Below are positions 1 to 8,183 of a stretch of DNA of 64,000 nucleotides, one piece after another; within the stretch, counting starts at the first letter, position 1, and the number at the start of each line of letters is the position of its first letter. Under the pieces are notes generated by a model. It saw only the letters and a list, made by a program, of their open reading frames with translations. It searched no databases and was not told the DNA's origin. Position numbers and translations under genes: made by a program. The stretch is from Bryobacteraceae bacterium (GTDB taxonomy: Bacteria > Acidobacteriota > Terriglobia > Bryobacterales > Bryobacteraceae), in the NCBI GenBank assembly GCA_019187195.1, contig JABAQT010000011.1, forward strand, positions 18,660 to 82,659. The letters run 5' to 3'.

Positions 1-164
1 AGCACGGCCAGGAAACTATGCCACGGGACCCATTCCGTGGCCGGCGGAAGATCGAGCACATCGGCGGTGATTGTGGCCGCGTCCGGCCCCGATAGGCGCA
101 CGATCCCGATTCCCCCGCGGCCCGGGGGCGTGGCTATGGCCGCAATGGTGTCGTTGAGCCGCAA
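1..164 (-). CDS. mnmE: tRNA modification GTPase MnmE, N-terminal fragment
   Basis: Partial gene running off the left edge; only about 54 codons are present. The translation [18 protein letters not shown] followed by [11 protein letters not shown] is the hallmark N-terminus of MnmE/TrmE, the GTPase that with MnmG installs the cmnm5 group on wobble uridine of certain tRNAs; this N-terminal domain binds the folate one-carbon donor. The start is probably the TTG at 164-162, three bases after the jag stop codon, with no obvious Shine-Dalgarno, which suggests coupling to jag. Position directly after yidC and jag matches the conserved rpmH-rnpA-yidD-yidC-jag-mnmE order. The G domain is outside the window. 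Confidence 0.9.
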   Translation of the reverse strand, partial: MRLNDTIAAIATPPGRGGIGIVRLSGPDAATITADVLDLPPATEWVPWHSFLAV

Positions 165-167
165 AAA

Positions 168-794
168 CTACCGGCGGCCCCGGCCCGGGCCCCGGTCTCG
201 GCCACCGCCCGGACGTCGTGGCGGACCGCCGCGATCGCCATCCCTACCCCTATCGCGCCGTTCGTAGGGTTGGCGCGGCGGTTCGGGCGGCGCCGGCATC
301 CCCGCGGGGTAAATCACTACCTGGCGGAACGGACCCATTCCCGACGATTCGCTCCGCACTTCCGGCTCGTTGCGCAAGGCGAGGTGGATGATCCGCCGTT
401 CCCGGCTGCTCATCGGACTGAATCGGAACGGGAGCTTGCTGCGCTTCACCTTCTCCGCCGCGGTAGTGGCGCTCAGCCGCAGTTCGGCAATGCGCAGCAT
501 GCGGTAATCGTTGGCGTCGAAGCAGATCCTTTCGTGATGGTCCGAAGGCATCCGCAGCATCTCCATCGTCAGGTATTCAAGCGACAGCAGCAGTTCCGCC
601 TTGTTCGCCAGAAGCAGATCCACGTCCGGGCCGAAAAACCGGACCACCAACTCCGGATCCTCGATGTCGGGATGCGGATTCTCACCCTGCGCTACTTCAA
701 AATCGAGTTCAAAACCGCCGAGATCGACGATTTTTCCGAGAAACTCCTCGATGCGGAGGCCGTGTTCATCAAGTGTATAGAGAGGCTCTGCCAC
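168..794 (-). CDS. jag: Jag/KhpB-type RNA-binding protein (KH-R3H) with arginine-glycine-rich tail
   Basis: 208 aa. It has a KH-like region at about residues 20-110 and an R3H domain at about 120-155 with the signature ERRIIHLAL and a downstream SSGMGPFRQVVIYP strand, as in Jag/KhpB (SpoIIIJ-associated) proteins. It probably binds RNA post-transcriptionally beside the membrane insertase. Two oddities are visible. The KH GXXG loop, normally GRRG before the helix, reads ANKA at residues 63-66, so the KH nucleic-acid grip may be lost. Residues from about 160 to the end form a disordered Pro/Arg/Gly/Asp tail (RDRGRDGDRGG, GRDRGPGRGRR) resembling RGG motifs. There is no Jag-N domain. The gene starts 15 bases after yidC, in the same operon. 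Confidence 0.88.
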   Translation of the reverse strand: MAEPLYTLDEHGLRIEEFLGKIVDLGGFELDFEVAQGENPHPDIEDPELVVRFFGPDVDLLLANKAELLLSLEYLTMEMLRMPSDHHERICFDANDYRMLRIAELRLSATTAAEKVKRSKLPFRFSPMSSRERRIIHLALRNEPEVRSESSGMGPFRQVVIYPAGMPAPPEPPRQPYERRDRGRDGDRGGPPRRPGGGRDRGPGRGRR

Positions 795-809
795 GTTTAT
801 TCCAAACGA

Positions 810-2561
810 CTATTTTTTGCCGCTTCTCTTCGGCGGCGCCGCAACCGCGGCCGGAGCGCTCACGCCCATCATCCTGTTGAAGAAATACTGCTGGGCAATG
901 CCGACCAGGTTGCCAGTCAACCAATATAACACCAGTCCGCTGGCCACACTGTAGAAGATGAAAATGAACATCAGCGGCATGAACTGCATGATCCGCTGCT
1001 GTTGCGGGTCCGTGGTGGTGCTCGGCGTCATCCGCTGCATGAGAAATTGCGTGATGATGGTGGCCACGGGCAAAATGCGGATCGCCAGATGCTCGGGCTG
1101 GGAAAGATCGGTCACCCAAAGCCAGTGCGCGCCGCGCAATTCAATGGCGACCATCAGCACTTTGTAGAAAGCGAAGAAAAACGGCATCTGCAGCGCCATC
1201 GGAACACATCCGCCAAGCGGATTGACTCCGTGCTTCTTGTACAGATCCATCGTCTCCTGCTGCTGCTGCTGGCGGCGCGGATCACGCATCGGTATGTTGC
1301 TGTACCTGGCCTGGATCGCCTGAATCTGCGGCTGCAGCTCCGACATCTTCTTCATCGATTTGATGTTGGAAATCTTCAACGGCATCAGCAGGATATTGAT
1401 GAGAATCGTGACCACCACAATCGCCCAGCCGTAGTTGTGAATGAACTTGCTGTTGACGTAGTTCAGCGAGAAAAACAACGGCTTGGCGAGAAACCAGAAC
1501 CAGCCGAAGTCCACCATCTGCTCCAGCTTCGGATCAAGCGCGCGAAGCACGTCGATATCCTTCGGCCCCACGAACAGCAGCGCCTGGTTCACGCCTTCTC
1601 CGCCGAGCGCCACCCCGATATGCGGTTCTTCCTTGTTCTGCTCCGCCACAAACGGCAGTTTGTCGCTGATCGTCTCCACCTCGAGCGTGGAACCCGCCGG
1701 AGGCAGCATGACAGCGGCGAAATACGTGTCCTCGATGCCCGCGAAGCCGAACCTGCCGCTCACCGTCAACGGCCCGTTCTTCGCCTTCCCCACGTCGTTT
1801 ACGATGAGCTTGTTGTCCGTCGTGTCAAAGTAGGTGGCGTGCTGTGTCGAAAGCGTGTTGGTCACGGAGAAATCGCCGAATCCGCCGCGCCACTCGACAA
1901 GGTGGGGAACCACCCGTCCCTGGTCGCTGATCTCGCTCGAAAACTGGACACGGTAGCGGCTCCTGTCGAAGCTGAATGTCTTCTTTGCGTGAAGCTTCCC
2001 GTCGGAAAACTCGAACGAGATGGTGAGACCATCCACGGAGCGTTTCGCCGCATACAGGACCGAGTTGGGCCCGGGGCTGACCTGTGCCCCCTTCAACCGC
2101 ACGGAGAACGGAAATCCAAGTTGCGTCCCCCCAACGGGATTCACCAACTCCACTGGCTTCCCGGCATTGTCGCGGTACTTCTTCAGCACCCAGCTACGCA
2201 CCACCGCGCCGCGGTTGGAAAACTGAACCCTGTAGAGCTCGGTCTCGAGGAGGATGGCGTCATCCTGCCGTTCGGCGGACACCTGACCCGGCGGCGGTTG
2301 TGACGGAACAACGGGGGGTGGAACTTCCTTCTTCTCCTTGGGGGCCTCTTTCACGCCGGTCTCCCCGGCCCCCGCCGCGGCTTTCTTTGCCGGAGGAGGA
2401 GGCGCCGTTGTCTTCATGAAATAGGGGGTGAGGAAGAGCACCAGACCCATCAGAATGAACGTCAGGAGCAGGCGCATCTCCATCGAAAGTTCCTTCGGCC
2501 CGCCCTGCTTGGAGGCCGGTGGCTGATTCGATGGATCCGGATCTTTGGTGGATTTGGCCAT
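810..2561 (-). CDS. yidC: Membrane protein insertase YidC
   Basis: 583 aa, normal for Gram-negative-type YidC. An N-terminal membrane segment (about residues 30-50) is followed by a Pro/Lys-rich linker, a large periplasmic P1 beta-sandwich domain (about 95-355), then the conserved five-helix insertase core. In the core, the KSMKKMSELQPQIQAIQARY cytoplasmic loop, the PLGGCVPMALQMPFFFAFYKVL helix region and the final GLVLYWLTGNLVGIAQQYF helix are recognisable. It inserts and folds inner-membrane proteins alone or with Sec. A Lys/Arg-rich C-terminus (PPKRSGKK) could contact the ribosome. ATG start; the stop is 15 bases upstream of jag and yidD lies just before it. Confidence 0.97.
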   Translation of the reverse strand: MAKSTKDPDPSNQPPASKQGGPKELSMEMRLLLTFILMGLVLFLTPYFMKTTAPPPPAKKAAAGAGETGVKEAPKEKKEVPPPVVPSQPPPGQVSAERQDDAILLETELYRVQFSNRGAVVRSWVLKKYRDNAGKPVELVNPVGGTQLGFPFSVRLKGAQVSPGPNSVLYAAKRSVDGLTISFEFSDGKLHAKKTFSFDRSRYRVQFSSEISDQGRVVPHLVEWRGGFGDFSVTNTLSTQHATYFDTTDNKLIVNDVGKAKNGPLTVSGRFGFAGIEDTYFAAVMLPPAGSTLEVETISDKLPFVAEQNKEEPHIGVALGGEGVNQALLFVGPKDIDVLRALDPKLEQMVDFGWFWFLAKPLFFSLNYVNSKFIHNYGWAIVVVTILINILLMPLKISNIKSMKKMSELQPQIQAIQARYSNIPMRDPRRQQQQQETMDLYKKHGVNPLGGCVPMALQMPFFFAFYKVLMVAIELRGAHWLWVTDLSQPEHLAIRILPVATIITQFLMQRMTPSTTTDPQQQRIMQFMPLMFIFIFYSVASGLVLYWLTGNLVGIAQQYFFNRMMGVSAPAAVAAPPKRSGKK

Positions 2562-2579
2562 TATTCTAATTCGGTCAAG

Positions 2580-2789
2580 CTAGCGTACGGGATCATATCC
2601 CCCTTGATGGAACGGATGGCACTTGCTCAGCCGCTTCAGGCCCAGCCAGACCCCGCGCGCCGCCCCATGTTTTTCCACTGCCTGCATCATGTATTCCGAA
2701 CAGGTAGGGGCAAAACGGCAAGCTGAAGGCAGAAGAGGAGAGATCCACCGCTTGTAGAAACGCAACAATGCGATCAGGGGTTCCCGCAT
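2580..2789 (-). CDS. yidD: Membrane protein insertion efficiency factor YidD
   Basis: 69 aa, the usual size. The family signature is clear: [16 protein letters not shown], then [16 protein letters not shown] and a C-terminal [13 protein letters not shown]. Members are small amphipathic membrane-associated proteins that assist YidC-dependent insertion. The gene overlaps the 3' end of rnpA by 16 bases and is followed 18 bases later by yidC, the conserved arrangement. Confidence 0.96.
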   Translation of the reverse strand: MREPLIALLRFYKRWISPLLPSACRFAPTCSEYMMQAVEKHGAARGVWLGLKRLSKCHPFHQGGYDPVR

Positions 2790-3199
2790 CGCGATACCAG
2801 TCTGTTCACTTCACGCAGGATGCTCTCCCAGTCCGCGCCGTGAAGCCCTTTGCGGGGGTTGATGACAATGTCCCACTTCGCTCCCACCCGCGGGAGCAAC
2901 TCCAGACGCACCGCCTCCCTCATCCGCCGCTTCATTCGATTTCTCCGCACGGCTCGCCCCAGCACCCTCGGAACCGTGAACCCGACCCGGGGCCCCGCCG
3001 CTTCCGGATTCGCCCATAGAAATGCCGTGAACAACGGACTGGAAAATCGGGAACCTTGGTCATAAACCCGGCGAAATTCGCTCGAACGAAGCAAACGGTT
3101 TTTCTTGGGGAAAGAGTACGATTGCTGCGCGTTCCGAGCCAGAGCTATTTCATCTTCGCGTAGCGGACTACGCGTTCGTCGCTGACGGTAAGTTTCCAA
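2774..3199 (-). CDS. rnpA: Ribonuclease P protein component
   Basis: The protein subunit of RNase P, which processes 5' ends of tRNA precursors. The translation contains [20 protein letters not shown], the central fold with [24 protein letters not shown] (RNR motif, RNA binding) and the C-terminal INPRKG strand. The longest reading frame begins at a TTG (3199) 55 bases inside rpmH, preceded by an AAGGG stretch; no ATG or GTG start lies between the rpmH stop and the conserved core, so either this overlapping start or a rare CTG is used. The first ~20 residues ([19 protein letters not shown]) look unlike the family and are out-of-frame rpmH sequence. Start uncertain, identity firm. Confidence 0.93.
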   Translation of the reverse strand: METYRQRRTRSPLREDEIALARNAQQSYSFPKKNRLLRSSEFRRVYDQGSRFSSPLFTAFLWANPEAAGPRVGFTVPRVLGRAVRRNRMKRRMREAVRLELLPRVGAKWDIVINPRKGLHGADWESILREVNRLVSRCGNP

Positions 3200-3318
3200 C
3201 GGCCCTTGGCGCGGCGCCGCGCCAGAACCCGCTGCCCGTCCTTGCTCGCCATGCGGGCGCGAAATCCGTGTGTCTTCGCCCGGCGGCGATTGTTCGGCTG
3301 AAAAGTACGTTTAGGCAT
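3145..3318 (-). CDS. rpmH: 50S ribosomal protein L34
   Basis: 57 aa from ATG 3318. The whole L34 consensus is present: [20 protein letters not shown], then ARM, then a [13 protein letters not shown] helix. The usual protein is 44-47 aa; here a C-terminal extension (about [14 protein letters not shown]) is added, in the region that overlaps the rnpA frame. The longer reading frame upstream (16 extra codons) has no support and was discarded. First gene of the rpmH-to-mnmE run. Confidence 0.96.
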   Translation of the reverse strand: MPKRTFQPNNRRRAKTHGFRARMASKDGQRVLARRRAKGRWKLTVSDERVVRYAKMK

Positions 3319-3461
3319 CTGCTTGCACCATGCGCCGCCGGTAACCGAAGTGTGTCGAAGGCGCACTACTCCTGTCTGTGGGAAATCCCCAAAAACAATA
3401 GTTTAGTTTGCGCGCCGCGATGATGTCAAACCGGAAACGATCCCCTGCCCGGCCATCCCCC

Positions 3462-4073
3462 TCAGAAACCGTCCCTCTTATGCGACAGCAGCGAAAGAAA
3501 CTCGTCCCGCGTCTCTTTCTGCGTCCGAAACGCCCCCAGCATCGAACTGGTGGTTGTCCCCGAATGCTGCTTCTCCACCCCGCGCATCATCATGCAAAAA
3601 TGCCGCGCCTGGCACACCACCGCCACTCCGCGCGGCTTCAACACCTCCTGCAGCGTCTCCGCCACCTCCTTGGTCAGCCTCTCCTGCACCTGCAGACGCC
3701 GCGCGTACATATCGACAATCCGCGGAATCTTGCTCAGCCCAATCACTTTGTCCTTCGGCAGGTACGCCACGTGCATCTTCCCGAAAAAGGGCAGCATATG
3801 GTGCTCGCACAAACTGTAAAACTCGATGTCCCGCACCAGCACCATCTCGTCATACTCGACATCAAATAGTGCGTCGTTGATGATCTCATCAAGATTCATC
3901 GAGTAGCCGCTTGTCAGAAAGCGGAGTGATTTATCCGTTCTCTCCGGCGTCCGAACCAGCCCTTCCCGCGTCACATCCTCTCCCAGTTCCATGAGAATGT
4001 GCTCGATCTGCGGCGCAAGAGAGCGCCCCTTCTTGTTCGGCTCTATTACCTTCACCAGCGCCTTGTTCTTCAC
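3462..4073 (-). CDS. folE: GTP cyclohydrolase I
   Basis: About 203 aa. It converts GTP to 7,8-dihydroneopterin triphosphate, the first step for folate, biopterin and queuosine. The zinc/active-site motif [13 protein letters not shown], the [20 protein letters not shown] block and the late Cys-His motif [15 protein letters not shown] are all present. The GTG at 4073 was chosen because AGGGGG lies six bases upstream; a TTG at 4091 overlapping the stop of the preceding gene would add six residues. It lies last in a run with two PTPS-family genes, so its product probably feeds them. Confidence 0.95.
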   Translation of the reverse strand: MKNKALVKVIEPNKKGRSLAPQIEHILMELGEDVTREGLVRTPERTDKSLRFLTSGYSMNLDEIINDALFDVEYDEMVLVRDIEFYSLCEHHMLPFFGKMHVAYLPKDKVIGLSKIPRIVDMYARRLQVQERLTKEVAETLQEVLKPRGVAVVCQARHFCMMMRGVEKQHSGTTTSSMLGAFRTQKETRDEFLSLLSHKRDGF

Positions 4074-4087
4074 TATCAGCCCCCTAT

Positions 4088-4525
4088 TCAATTCTGCCCT
4101 TCCATCTCTCCGCGAAGTTCCACCATGTTCCTTCGCGTCTCAAAAATCTTCACGCTGTCGAGCGACGCGCTCGATGGAAACGCCGCCCTCCACCCGCGCG
4201 CCAACTTCTCCCGTATCACCGCGGCGACATTTTCCGTGGTCGGCGGCAGATGCCGGAACGCCTCGATCTCCTCGTTCATGTACTTGTGATCGAACTCGGA
4301 AATCACTTCCCGCTTTACGTACTCATCCAGTTGCTTCAACGGCACGACAAGGCCCGTCACCGCGTCCGGAGCCCCTCTCACCACCACCTCCAGCACGTAG
4401 TCGTGTCCGTGCCCGTATGGATTGTTGCACTTGCCGTAAACGTCCCGGTTTTCGTCGGCCGACAGCGCCGCCGAGTGAAGACGGTGAGACGCGCTAAAGT
4501 GGTATCTCTTGCCGATGCGAACCAT
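4088..4525 (-). CDS. 6-pyruvoyltetrahydropterin synthase/QueD family, canonical active site
   Basis: 145 aa from ATG 4525, which has AGGGGG six bases upstream. It resembles animal-type PTPS more than short Que[10 protein letters not shown] (zinc His 14), [13 protein letters not shown] with candidate catalytic Cys 33 and zinc His 39 and 41, the FDHKYMNEE segment with His 80, and a C-terminal KIFET glutamate. PTPS converts dihydroneopterin triphosphate to 6-pyruvoyltetrahydropterin, and QueD makes 6-carboxytetrahydropterin. No queC or queE lies nearby, so the choice between queuosine and biopterin-like products is open. It is the second of two tandem paralogues, 11 bases after the other and just before folE. 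Confidence 0.88.
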   Translation of the reverse strand: MVRIGKRYHFSASHRLHSAALSADENRDVYGKCNNPYGHGHDYVLEVVVRGAPDAVTGLVVPLKQLDEYVKREVISEFDHKYMNEEIEAFRHLPPTTENVAAVIREKLARGWRAAFPSSASLDSVKIFETRRNMVELRGEMEGQN

Positions 4526-4536
4526 TTTCCGCCCCC

Positions 4537-4956
4537 TTAGCTTCGGCCCTCGCCCCGATACTCCACCCAAAGGTCCTCGGTTTCATGGATCCGCACGCTG
4601 TCCAGCCGCGCATTCGAAGTCCGCAGCCTCGGCTCGAGACGCCGCCAGATCTCCATCGCCAGGTTCTCCGCCGTCGGAACAACACGATCGAAGGGAGGCA
4701 CTTCATGGTTCAGAAACCGGTGGTCCATCGGCGTTACCACTTCCTCCTCCATTACCTCCTTCAGCTTTTTCAGATCCATCACCATTCCGGTAACCGGATC
4801 CGGCGTCCCCTCCATCGTCACCTCGAGCAGGTAGTTATGGCCGTGCCCATGCGGATTGGCCGCGTCGCCATAAATCGCCCTGTTCTCCTCGGCGGGCAAT
4901 GACTGAATTGCGCAACTGTGCGATGCCGAGAACTCTGCCCGTCGGGTAATTTTCAT
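4537..4956 (-). CDS. 6-pyruvoyltetrahydropterin synthase/QueD family, divergent paralogue
   Basis: 139 aa from ATG. Same fold and length as its neighbour: FSASHSCAIQSLPAEENRAI, NPHGHGHNY zinc histidines, TGMVMDLKKLK, MDHRFLNHE and a C-terminal RIHETED. The residue matching the catalytic Cys of the neighbour (GKCNNP) is Ala here (GDAANP), while a Cys occurs at residue 15 right after the first zinc His. The zinc site is kept but the acid/base chemistry may differ, as in known PTPS subfamilies with replaced Cys. It is the promoter-proximal gene of the PTPS-PTPS-folE unit and diverges from the thioredoxin gene at 5021. Confidence 0.85.
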   Translation of the reverse strand: MKITRRAEFSASHSCAIQSLPAEENRAIYGDAANPHGHGHNYLLEVTMEGTPDPVTGMVMDLKKLKEVMEEEVVTPMDHRFLNHEVPPFDRVVPTAENLAMEIWRRLEPRLRTSNARLDSVRIHETEDLWVEYRGEGRS

Positions 4957-5020
4957 CGTTCCACCAGATTGGATGCTGTCCCACTGCTTCGGGATACTCT
5001 AAAATTGTAATTGAGTTCCT

Positions 5021-5542
5021 ATGTCCACTAGCAAAGCCGACCTCCTGCTGAAAGGGCTGATCGCCGCGCTCCTGGTAGCCCTCATCGCCGTCGCCGGCAG
5101 CACCCTCGAGCAGCGCGTCGTCGTTTCCGGAGATAACGCTCCTGATTTCCAGATCGTGGCCGATAACGGCCGGACCATGACCCGTTCGGACTTCGGCGGC
5201 AAACTGCTGGTCCTCAACTTCTGGGCCACGTGGTGCCCGCCCTGCATTCAGGAACTCCCTTCCCTCAACGCCTTCCAGGAACAGATGCGCGCCAAAGGCA
5301 TCGTTGTACTCGGCGTCAGCGTGGATAAGAACGCCGCTACCTATGAGCAGTTCGTCAAACGCGCTGGCATCAGCTTCGTCACCGCCCGCGATCCCGAAGC
5401 CAACATCAGCTCCAGTTACGGAACCTTCAAGTACCCGGAAACCTATATCATCAACAGTGGCGGCAAAGTGGTCGCGAAGTTCATCGGACCGGAAAACTGG
5501 ATGGATGACAGAGTGATCCAGCAGGTTCAGAGCCTCCTCTGA
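5021..5542 (+). CDS. TlpA/ResA-type membrane-anchored thiol-disulfide oxidoreductase
   Basis: 173 aa. An N-terminal uncleaved membrane anchor (about residues 8-27) precedes a thioredoxin-like periplasmic domain of the AhpC/TSA-Redoxin type. The redox motif WCPPC is at residues 71-75 and the cis-Pro loop appears as KYPETYIIN. Family members reduce apocytochrome c or other periplasmic disulfides; the substrate is not evident here as no cytochrome biogenesis genes are adjacent. Followed 11 bases later by the GlcD-like gene. ATG start; Shine-Dalgarno weak. Confidence 0.9.
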   Translation: MSTSKADLLLKGLIAALLVALIAVAGSTLEQRVVVSGDNAPDFQIVADNGRTMTRSDFGGKLLVLNFWATWCPPCIQELPSLNAFQEQMRAKGIVVLGVSVDKNAATYEQFVKRAGISFVTARDPEANISSSYGTFKYPETYIINSGGKVVAKFIGPENWMDDRVIQQVQSLL

Positions 5543-5553
5543 CGCCAGTTCTC

Positions 5554-6987
5554 ATGATCCCACCGGAAGCCCGCCAGGAACTCATTCAGATCACCGGTCC
5601 GCGCGGTTATCTCGACCGCCCCGAGGACCTGACCCTCTACGAATACGACGGCGGCGTCGACAAGGCGCGACCCGAGATGGTGGTCTTCCCCCGCTCCACC
5701 GAGGATGTCGCCGCCATCGTCAAAGTCACCGGGCGGTATGACATCCCCTTCGTCGGCCGCGGAGCCGGCACGGGCCTCAGCGGAGGAGCCATTCCCCGCG
5801 CGGGCGGCGTCATGGTGGGCTTTTCCCGCATGGACCGCATCCTCGAAATCGACCTTGCCAATGAACGCGCCGTCCTCCAACCCGGCGTCGTCAACCTCGA
5901 TATCACTCTCGCGGTCCAGTCCCGTAACTATTTCTATGCCCCCGATCCCTCGAGCCAGCGTGCCTGCACCATCGGCGGAAATGTCGCCGAAAACGCCGGC
6001 GGACCGCACACGCTCGCCTACGGGGTCACCACCAACCACGTCCTCGGCATCGAGGCTGTCCTTCCCGACGGCTCCATCATCACCGCCGGCGGCAAGGAAC
6101 AGGACGTCCCCGGCTACGACATCCTGGGCCTCCTGGTCGGCTCGGAGGGCACCATGGCTCTCGTCACCAAGGTCATTGTCCGCCTGATGCGCCAGCCCGA
6201 ACTCGTAAAAACCTGCCTCGCCATCTACGACACCGTCGATCACTGCGCCGCTACCGTGGCGGAAATCACCGCCCGCGGCATCACTCCCGTGGCGGTCGAA
6301 ATGTTGGATGGCGTCATGCTGCGCATGGTCGAGGAAGCCACCCACGCGGGCTATCCGCTCGACGCCGCCGCCGTCCTGCTCATCGAACTCGAGGGCCTCG
6401 TCGAAACCGTCGAGGAGCAACTCGAGCAGATCCGCGCCGTGTGCCACGACTCGCATGCTCGCGAGTTCCGGGTAGCGCGCTCCGCCGAAGAGCGCGAACT
6501 GCTCTGGAAAGGCCGCAAGAATGCCTTCGGAGCGGTCGGCCGCGTCAGTCCCTCCTACTATGTGCAGGACGGCGTCGTGCCCCGCACCAAGGTAGCGCCC
6601 ACCCTGCGCGAGATTCAGCGCATCGGCGAAAAACATGGCCTTACCATCAGCAACATCTTTCACGCCGGCGACGGCAACATGCACCCCATCATCCTCTTCG
6701 ATATCCACAAACCAGGCGACCTCGCCAAAGCCCAATCGGCGGGCGAGGAAATCCTCGAATACTGCATCGATGTGGGTGGCTCCATCACCGGTGAACACGG
6801 CGTCGGCATGGAAAAGATGGAGTTGATGAGCCGCCTGTTCTCCGAGGACACTCTCGACCTCATCGCACGGTTCAAGAAACTCTTCGATCCCGCCTGCCGC
6901 CTCAACCCCGGCAAGGTCCTCCCCACCGGCAAAGGCTGCCTCGAGATTCGCCAGCCCGCTCTCACGTCCGGCAGCCCTGTCTACTGA
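5554..6987 (+). CDS. glcD: FAD-linked oxidase, GlcD (glycolate/D-lactate oxidase subunit) family
   Basis: 477 aa, the usual GlcD length. The PCMH-type FAD-binding domain occupies about residues 35-215 with the pyrophosphate loop VGRGAGTGLSGGAIP; the C-terminal FAD-oxidase domain carries HAGDGNMHP and then GEHGVGMEK, the conserved substrate and flavin histidines. It oxidises 2-hydroxy acids such as glycolate or D-lactate. GlcE and the iron-sulfur GlcF are not adjacent, so it may work with partners elsewhere or be a related 2-hydroxyacid dehydrogenase. It follows the thioredoxin gene by 11 bases. Confidence 0.9.
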   Translation: MIPPEARQELIQITGPRGYLDRPEDLTLYEYDGGVDKARPEMVVFPRSTEDVAAIVKVTGRYDIPFVGRGAGTGLSGGAIPRAGGVMVGFSRMDRILEIDLANERAVLQPGVVNLDITLAVQSRNYFYAPDPSSQRACTIGGNVAENAGGPHTLAYGVTTNHVLGIEAVLPDGSIITAGGKEQDVPGYDILGLLVGSEGTMALVTKVIVRLMRQPELVKTCLAIYDTVDHCAATVAEITARGITPVAVEMLDGVMLRMVEEATHAGYPLDAAAVLLIELEGLVETVEEQLEQIRAVCHDSHAREFRVARSAEERELLWKGRKNAFGAVGRVSPSYYVQDGVVPRTKVAPTLREIQRIGEKHGLTISNIFHAGDGNMHPIILFDIHKPGDLAKAQSAGEEILEYCIDVGGSITGEHGVGMEKMELMSRLFSEDTLDLIARFKKLFDPACRLNPGKVLPTGKGCLEIRQPALTSGSPVY

Positions 6988-7072
6988 CAGGAACAGGATC
7001 CGCCCTTCCGCCTTCGTTCGATCCCCTCGCGGGCGTCCCTCGTGATAGCCTAGCTGCATATATCTGGGACTT

Positions 7073-8086
7073 ATGCTTACACCTCCGCCTACACCTGTAC
7101 GCTTTCTGCAAGCACTCAGCGGCCATCAGCAAACTTCCGCCCTCAAGTGCGCCGTTGAACTGGAGTTGTTCACCGCCATCGCCGCCGGACACAGGACCGT
7201 GGCGGCGCTCAGCGAACACTGTCACGCTTCGCCGAAAGGCATCCGCGTCCTGTGCGACTATCTCACCGTCCACCAGTTCCTCACCAAGGAAAACGGTCAT
7301 TACGCGTTGACTGCCGACAGCGCCGTTTTCCTCGATCACGCTTCGCCCGCCTACCTGGGCGGAATCACCGCGATGATCGCCGGCCCCACCCTCAGACAAG
7401 CCTTCGAGGATCTGTTACCCGTCGTGCGCAAGGGCGGGACGGTGCTCAACGGCGAGGGTGGTTCCATGTCGCGTGAGAACCCTGTCTGGAAGGACTTTGC
7501 GCGCTCCATGGGAGCGATGATGATGCCTGCCGCCAACTGGATCGCCCAAAGCCTCAAAGCGAGCGAAGGCGCGCCGATGAAAGTCCTCGACCTTGCCGCC
7601 GGTCACGGCATGTTCGGCATCACCATCGCCCGCGCCAATCCTAAAGCCTCCATCCATGCGGTGGACTGGGCTTCCGTGCTCGACATCGCCCGGGAACACG
7701 CGGTGAGCGCCGGAGTCGCGAACCGCTGGCACGCCATCGCCGGCAGCGCGTTCGAAGTCGAATTCGGCGGGGATTACGATGCCGTCCTTATCACCAACTT
7801 CCACCACCACTTCAACCCCTCCGTCATCGAGACGCTGATGCGGAAGGTGCGCGCCGCGCTCAAGCCGGACGGCGTCGCCGTCACTTTTGAATTTGTTCCC
7901 AACGATGACCGCGTCACTCCTCCCGAGGCCGCGGCCTTCGCCATGATCATGCTCGCCACCACCGCCGAGGGCGACGCCTACACGTTCGCGGAATACGAAC
8001 GGATGTACCGCGACTGCGGCTTCACGCGAAATGAGTTGCACCGGCTCGAACAATCGCCCGGAGCGGTGATCCTTTCGCGCCGTTAA
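7073..8086 (+). CDS. SAM-dependent methyltransferase, O-methyltransferase (family 2) type
   Basis: 337 aa. An N-terminal winged-helix dimerisation domain (about residues 10-95: FLQALSGHQQTSALKCAVEL) precedes the class I Rossmann domain with motif I LDLAAGHGMFGI near residue 168, an acidic residue after the second strand (HAVDW), and a FHHHF-containing segment near the active site. These enzymes methylate small-molecule hydroxyls. The substrate cannot be named: there is no biosynthetic gene cluster around it. Apparently a single-gene unit with an 85-base upstream gap. Confidence 0.85.
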   Translation: MLTPPPTPVRFLQALSGHQQTSALKCAVELELFTAIAAGHRTVAALSEHCHASPKGIRVLCDYLTVHQFLTKENGHYALTADSAVFLDHASPAYLGGITAMIAGPTLRQAFEDLLPVVRKGGTVLNGEGGSMSRENPVWKDFARSMGAMMMPAANWIAQSLKASEGAPMKVLDLAAGHGMFGITIARANPKASIHAVDWASVLDIAREHAVSAGVANRWHAIAGSAFEVEFGGDYDAVLITNFHHHFNPSVIETLMRKVRAALKPDGVAVTFEFVPNDDRVTPPEAAAFAMIMLATTAEGDAYTFAEYERMYRDCGFTRNELHRLEQSPGAVILSRR

Positions 8087-8183
8087 ACACGCGCGGCTCG
8101 AAGCAAGGAACATTCGGACCGTCCACGCGATAGGCTGCCTGCCCCGTGGCCCTCTCAAGCAAAATTGCCACGGACATCATATC

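Noticed and set aside
3377..3385. DnaA-box-like TTTCCCACA upstream of rpmH, hinting at an origin
   Set aside because: Single imperfect match, no dnaA, dnaN or AT-rich unwinding region; folE lies immediately upstream.
5527..7059. Long minus-strand open frame (510 codons) opposite the GlcD-like gene
   Set aside because: Composition is typical of an antisense shadow of GC-rich coding DNA, and the plus-strand gene has full family motifs.
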